Assembly (NCBI GenBank): GCA_902492015.1
Contig: CABUJR010000007.1
Location: forward strand, 54,477 to 118,476
From: an uncultured Eubacteriales bacterium
GTDB taxonomy: Bacteria; Bacillota; Clostridia; TANB77; CAG-508
Reading direction: 5' to 3'
Length of the DNA stretch: 64,000 nucleotides
Shown here: in pieces, positions 60,375-64,000 of the stretch
Numbering within the stretch: position 1 is the first letter of the stretch
Layout of the letters: each line of letters opens with the position of its first letter
Position numbers and translations under genes: made by a program
Notes under the pieces: model-generated
Seen by the model: only the letters and a program-made list of their open reading frames with translations
Databases searched by the model: none
What the model was told of the DNA's origin: nothing

Positions 60375-60403
60375 ATTATATCACAAAAGTGCCTAAAAGT
60401 AAA
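60375..60403 (-). promoter_or_regulatory. promoter of the PurC-like gene
   Basis: Minus strand: TTTACT (60403-60398), 17 bp, TATAAT (60380-60375) with TGA before it. The leader of about 90 bases is too short for a purine riboswitch, and none is seen. The promoter is AT-rich like the host, unlike the gene. Confidence 0.65.
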
Positions 60404-60475
60404 CACTTATAAGACGTTTATAGGATAATTGTCGAATTATGTAAAAAATAAAATTTTAAAATATCTTTTTTAGTA

Positions 60476-60504
60476 TATACAAACTTTTGTTTTTATGATA
60501 TAAT
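60476..60504 (+). promoter_or_regulatory. uvrA promoter
   Basis: TATACA (60476-60481), 17 bp, TATAAT (60499-60504) preceded by TGA. I see no LexA-type box of the Gram-positive kind (GAAC-N4-GTTC) near it. Confidence 0.55.
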
Positions 60505-60575
60505 TATCACGTTTTTAAAAAAATAAATAAATTTATACCATAAACTTAGGTAAATAATATTTAAAGGGGTAAGAA

Positions 60576-63407
60576 ATGAACGACAAAATAATTATTAAAG
60601 GGGCTAAAGAACATAATTTAAAAAACATAAATGTTGAAATACCAAAAAATAAAATGGTAGTTGTAACAGGCCTTTCAGGCTCAGGAAAATCTTCACTTGC
60701 ATTTGATACTATTTATGCTGAGGGACAAAGAAGATATGTTGAAAGTTTATCTGCTTATGCAAGACAATTTTTAGGTTTAATGGAAAAACCGGATGTTGAA
60801 AGTATAGAAGGATTATCTCCTGCTATATCAATAGATCAAAAAACTACATCAAAAAATCCACGTTCAACTGTTGGAACAGTTACAGAAATATATGATTTTT
60901 TGCGTTTGCTTTATGCTAGAATTGGTGTTCCATATTGTCCTAAATGTGGTAAGAAAATTGAAAAACAAACTATTGACCAAATAGTAGATTCTATTTTGAG
61001 CTTAGAAAATAATACTAAAATACAAGTTTTAGCACCTATTGTTAGAGGAAAAAAAGGAGAATTTACAAAGCTTTTATCAGATATGCAAAAAGAAGGTTTT
61101 GTAAGAGCAAGAGTTGATGGAGAAGTAATTGAGTTAACAGATGATATTGATTTAGATAGAAATAAAAAACATAATATAGACATCATAGTAGATAGATTAG
61201 TAATAAAAGATGAAATTAGAAATAGACTTGCAGAATCTATTGAAACAGCTATGAAAAATTCAAATAGTTTAGTTAAAATAGATATAATAGGACAAGGAGA
61301 AAAACTTTATAGTGGAAATTATGCTTGTCCAGATTGTAATATTAGTTTTGAAGAATTATCTCCTAGAATGTTTTCATTTAATAATCCTTTTGGTGCTTGT
61401 CCAGAATGTACAGGAATTGGCTATCTTATGAAAATAGATCCAGATTTAATTATACCAGATAAATCTAAAACTTTATATGATGGAGTAAAAGCTTTTGGAT
61501 CTAGTACCTTAAAAAAAGGTGATACAATGGCCAGAATGTACTTTGAAAGTATTGGAAAACATTATGGAGTTGATATAAAAAATAAACCTATAAAAAAATT
61601 ACCAAAAGAATTTTTAGATAAAATTCTATATGGTACAGGTGATGAAGAAATAGATTTTGAATATTCTTCAGCAGCTGGTGTTAGGAAATTTACTCAAAGC
61701 TTTGAAGGTGTAATACCAACTTTAGATAGAAGATATAGAGAAACAAAATCAGAAGGTATGCGTAATTTTTATGAACTTTATATGAGTAATTGTCCTTGCA
61801 ACTCTTGTAATGGTGCAAGATTAAAAAAAGAAGTTCTTTCAGTAAAAGTTGGAGATAAAAATATAAATGAAATAACAGACTTACCAATCAATAAAATGAA
61901 AGAATATTTAAATGCTTTAGAATTAAGTAAACAAAACAAAATGATAGCAGATGTTATTCTAAAAGAAATAAATTCTAGATTACAATTTTTAATGGATGTT
62001 GGTCTTGAATACCTTACATTATCTAGAAGTGCGGGAACTTTATCAGGCGGAGAAGCACAACGTATTAGACTTGCAACTCAAATTGGCTCAGGATTATCAG
62101 GTGTTTTATATATACTAGATGAACCAAGTATCGGTCTTCATCAAAGAGATAATGATAAACTTTTAGCAACATTAAAAAAATTAAGAGATTTAGGTAATAC
62201 TTTAATTGTTGTAGAACATGATGAAGATACAATGTATGCTGCAGATCAAATAATAGATATTGGTCCAGGTGCAGGTGTTCATGGTGGAAATATTATAGCA
62301 CAAGGTACTGCAGATGAAATAAAACTAGTAGATGAATCAGTAACAGGAAGATATTTAAGTGGAAAAGAAAAAATTGCTGTACCTAAAAAGAGAAGAAAAT
62401 CTAATGGAAAATCTATTGAAATTATAAAAGCTAGCGAAAATAATTTGAAAGATGTAACAGTAAAAGTTCCACTGGGTGTACTTAATTGTGTTACGGGAGT
62501 TTCAGGTTCAGGAAAATCTACTCTAGTTAATGAAGTTTTATACAAATATTTAGCTAAAGAAATTAATAGGTCAACTGAAAAACCTGGAAAATGTGAAAAA
62601 ATAAAAGGTATAGAAAATATTGACAAAATAATTAATATAGATCAATCTCCAATAGGTAGAACACCTCGTTCAAACCCAGCTACATATACAGGTGTATTTG
62701 ATATTATTCGTGATATTTTTGCAGGAACTAATGAAGCTAAAATGAGAGGATATCAAAAAGGCAGATTTAGCTTTAATGTTGAAGGTGGTAGATGTGAAGC
62801 ATGTCAAGGTGATGGTGTTTTGAAAATAGAAATGAATTTTCTACCAGATATTTATGTGCCTTGTGAAATATGTAAAGGGAAAAGATATAATAGAGAAACA
62901 CTAGAAGTAAAATATAAAGGAAAAAGCATTTCTGATGTTTTGGATATGACAGTTGAAGAAGCTGTAGAGTTTTTCAGCAATATTCCTAGAATTAAACAAA
63001 AAATTCAAACATTACTTGATGTAGGTTTAGGATATATAAAACTTGGACAACCTTCAACAACTTTATCTGGAGGAGAAGCACAAAGAATAAAACTTGCTAC
63101 AGAACTTTCAAAAAGAGCAACAGGAAAAACTTTATATATACTTGATGAACCAACAACAGGTCTTCATATAGCTGATGTTCATAGATTAGTAGATATTCTT
63201 CAACGTCTTGTGGATGCAGGAAATACTATTTTAGTTATAGAACATAATTTAGATTTAATAAAGACTGCAGATCATATAATTGACTTAGGTCCAGAAGGCG
63301 GAGATAGAGGAGGAGAAGTAATTGCAATAGGAACACCAGAACAAATTTGTAAAAATGAAAAATCTTATACAGGAAAATTCTTAAAAAAATATTTAGAAAA
63401 TAAATAG
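60576..63407 (+). CDS. uvrA: excinuclease ABC subunit A
   Basis: UvrA finds DNA damage and loads UvrB. The 943 residues contain two ABC ATPase modules (Walker A GLSGSGKSS near residue 33 and GVSGSGKST near residue 641; two SGGEAQRI signatures). Zinc-binding Cys pairs appear in CPKCG, CPDC with CPEC, and CEAC with CEIC. The UvrB-binding and insertion domains lie between. Length and order are standard. AAAGGGG precedes the ATG. It is transcribed in the same direction as uvrB but from its own promoter, which is divergent from the PurC-like gene. Confidence 0.98.
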   Translation: MNDKIIIKGAKEHNLKNINVEIPKNKMVVVTGLSGSGKSSLAFDTIYAEGQRRYVESLSAYARQFLGLMEKPDVESIEGLSPAISIDQKTTSKNPRSTVGTVTEIYDFLRLLYARIGVPYCPKCGKKIEKQTIDQIVDSILSLENNTKIQVLAPIVRGKKGEFTKLLSDMQKEGFVRARVDGEVIELTDDIDLDRNKKHNIDIIVDRLVIKDEIRNRLAESIETAMKNSNSLVKIDIIGQGEKLYSGNYACPDCNISFEELSPRMFSFNNPFGACPECTGIGYLMKIDPDLIIPDKSKTLYDGVKAFGSSTLKKGDTMARMYFESIGKHYGVDIKNKPIKKLPKEFLDKILYGTGDEEIDFEYSSAAGVRKFTQSFEGVIPTLDRRYRETKSEGMRNFYELYMSNCPCNSCNGARLKKEVLSVKVGDKNINEITDLPINKMKEYLNALELSKQNKMIADVILKEINSRLQFLMDVGLEYLTLSRSAGTLSGGEAQRIRLATQIGSGLSGVLYILDEPSIGLHQRDNDKLLATLKKLRDLGNTLIVVEHDEDTMYAADQIIDIGPGAGVHGGNIIAQGTADEIKLVDESVTGRYLSGKEKIAVPKKRRKSNGKSIEIIKASENNLKDVTVKVPLGVLNCVTGVSGSGKSTLVNEVLYKYLAKEINRSTEKPGKCEKIKGIENIDKIINIDQSPIGRTPRSNPATYTGVFDIIRDIFAGTNEAKMRGYQKGRFSFNVEGGRCEACQGDGVLKIEMNFLPDIYVPCEICKGKRYNRETLEVKYKGKSISDVLDMTVEEAVEFFSNIPRIKQKIQTLLDVGLGYIKLGQPSTTLSGGEAQRIKLATELSKRATGKTLYILDEPTTGLHIADVHRLVDILQRLVDAGNTILVIEHNLDLIKTADHIIDLGPEGGDRGGEVIAIGTPEQICKNEKSYTGKFLKKYLENK

Positions 63408-63470
63408 TTTATGTATAATATTGGGCAAAAGACTTTATATAATATTAAGTTTAGCGAATTTTCATATACA

Positions 63471-63510
63471 AAAAAGAAAACAGCAAAAATAAAATTGCTG
63501 TTTTCTTTTT
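63471..63510 (+). terminator. uvrA terminator
   Basis: AAAAGAAAACAGCAA pairs with TTGCTGTTTTCTTTT and runs into T residues. Between it and the window end I see only a small leftward ORF and one promoter. Confidence 0.85.
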
Positions 63511-63667
63511 CTTAAACAGTATCTAGCTAAACTATAACTATATACATTAAGTATATAAATTTTAATAAGTAATTTAAGTATTAAAATATGTTTTCTTGAA
63601 ACTTAATTTTTATACAAAAATAAACTTTTTTAAAATATTTTATGGCTTAAAAAGATACTATTTAAAA

Positions 63668-63733
63668 CTAATTATTTGATGTTGTATTGTCACCATTGTT
63701 GTTAGAACCTTTTGATTTATTTTTCTTTGACAT
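63668..63733 (-). CDS. possible 21-residue basic peptide
   Basis: Leftward, AAAAGGAGGTG is followed ten bases later by an ATG and 21 codons, starting MSKKNKSKGSNN and ending in Asn/Thr-rich sequence before TAG. The near-perfect ribosome-binding site is the main support; no family is recognised and no clear promoter is found. It may be a genuine small protein or chance. Confidence 0.4.
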   Translation of the reverse strand: MSKKNKSKGSNNNGDNTTSNN

Positions 63734-63905
63734 CTAAGAAAGCACCTCCTTTTGATTCAAAAATAGTATTTGCAAAAATACTAAAAATATACAAAAAAGA
63801 ATAAAAGTGAAATTATGGTAATTGTAAAACAAAAAATAAAAATTACTAAGCATTTTTCTAATGCCAAATTTCATGAAATAAAATATTTTTTAAAATTTAG
63901 TTATA

Positions 63906-63934
63906 TTGAAGTATTTTAAATTATTTGATATAAT
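63906..63934 (+). promoter_or_regulatory. promoter pointing out of the window
   Basis: TTGAAG (63906-63911), 17 bp, TATAAT (63929-63934) with TGA before it. It probably drives a gene beyond position 64000. Confidence 0.5.
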
Positions 63935-64000
63935 TCAAACATATTTAAGAAAGAAAATTAATATACATTTAAAATTATATTAATTAAATTTAATATAATA

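Noticed and set aside
1..64000. tRNA, rRNA, transposase, integrase, prophage or restriction genes
   Set aside because: I looked through all gaps and frames and saw none; laterally acquired units here lack mobility genes.

Overview
The window is low-GC, gram-positive, Clostridia-type chromosomal DNA. The evidence is AT-rich genes with strong AGGAGG ribosome-binding sites, a Firmicutes-style fab/acc cluster, tig-clpP-clpX, LytR-CpsA-Psr and DacF-like wall proteins, and a 25-codon spoVM next to rpmB. The last suggests an endospore former. I see no rRNA, tRNA, CRISPR array, transposase or integrase. Almost every gene lies on the + strand; the exceptions are rpmB, a pseudouridine synthase, malQ, a PurC-like gene and two weak small ORFs at the edges.

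Layout. 0-2 kb: an anchored envelope protein of unknown function. 2.3-11.6 kb: type II fatty-acid synthesis in the order fabH-fabD-fabG-fabF-accB-fabZ-accC-accD-accA-fabI, with no acpP. It is followed by a FabK/nitronate-monooxygenase-like flavoprotein and a patatin lipase. 13.9-17.1 kb: membrane and small proteins, spoVM, rpmB and rpmE. 17.4-25 kb: a possible LURP-one/tubby-like protein, a D,D-carboxypeptidase, phosphofructokinase and the proteostasis set tig-clpP-clpX. 25-34 kb: RluA-type synthase, Nudix, MFS, HD, thioesterase, SprT, CobW-type GTPase, nucleotide kinase-like protein and an LCP wall ligase. 34-39.7 kb: Bax-inhibitor-like protein, Nudix, and a TetR-controlled heterodimeric ABC exporter.

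39.8-54 kb is more accessory. It holds malQ with foreign-looking base composition, two paralogous ECF sigma/anti-sigma pairs, a small membrane protein plus a membrane-anchored HELNH metallopeptidase under a dyad-bearing promoter, a BspA-type leucine-rich-repeat protein and a metallophosphoesterase. It also holds a MerR-controlled redox operon (CMD-cupin fusion, MerR, Fe-S aldo/keto reductase) and larC-larB-larE for the nickel-pincer cofactor.

54-63.4 kb carries uvrB and uvrA, two subunits of one repair machine that often sit side by side in Firmicutes. Here they are split by two unrelated cargoes. One is a three-gene operon of two HipA-like kinase-fold proteins flanking a small protein that resembles the detached N-terminal subdomain of HipA (HipS-like). 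The other is a PurC-like gene of clearly higher GC on the opposite strand. The kinase triad is the best candidate for an undescribed system. Three single-gene cassettes of higher GC (a Cys-rich 76-aa protein, malQ, and the PurC-like gene), each closed by its own hairpin, look acquired.
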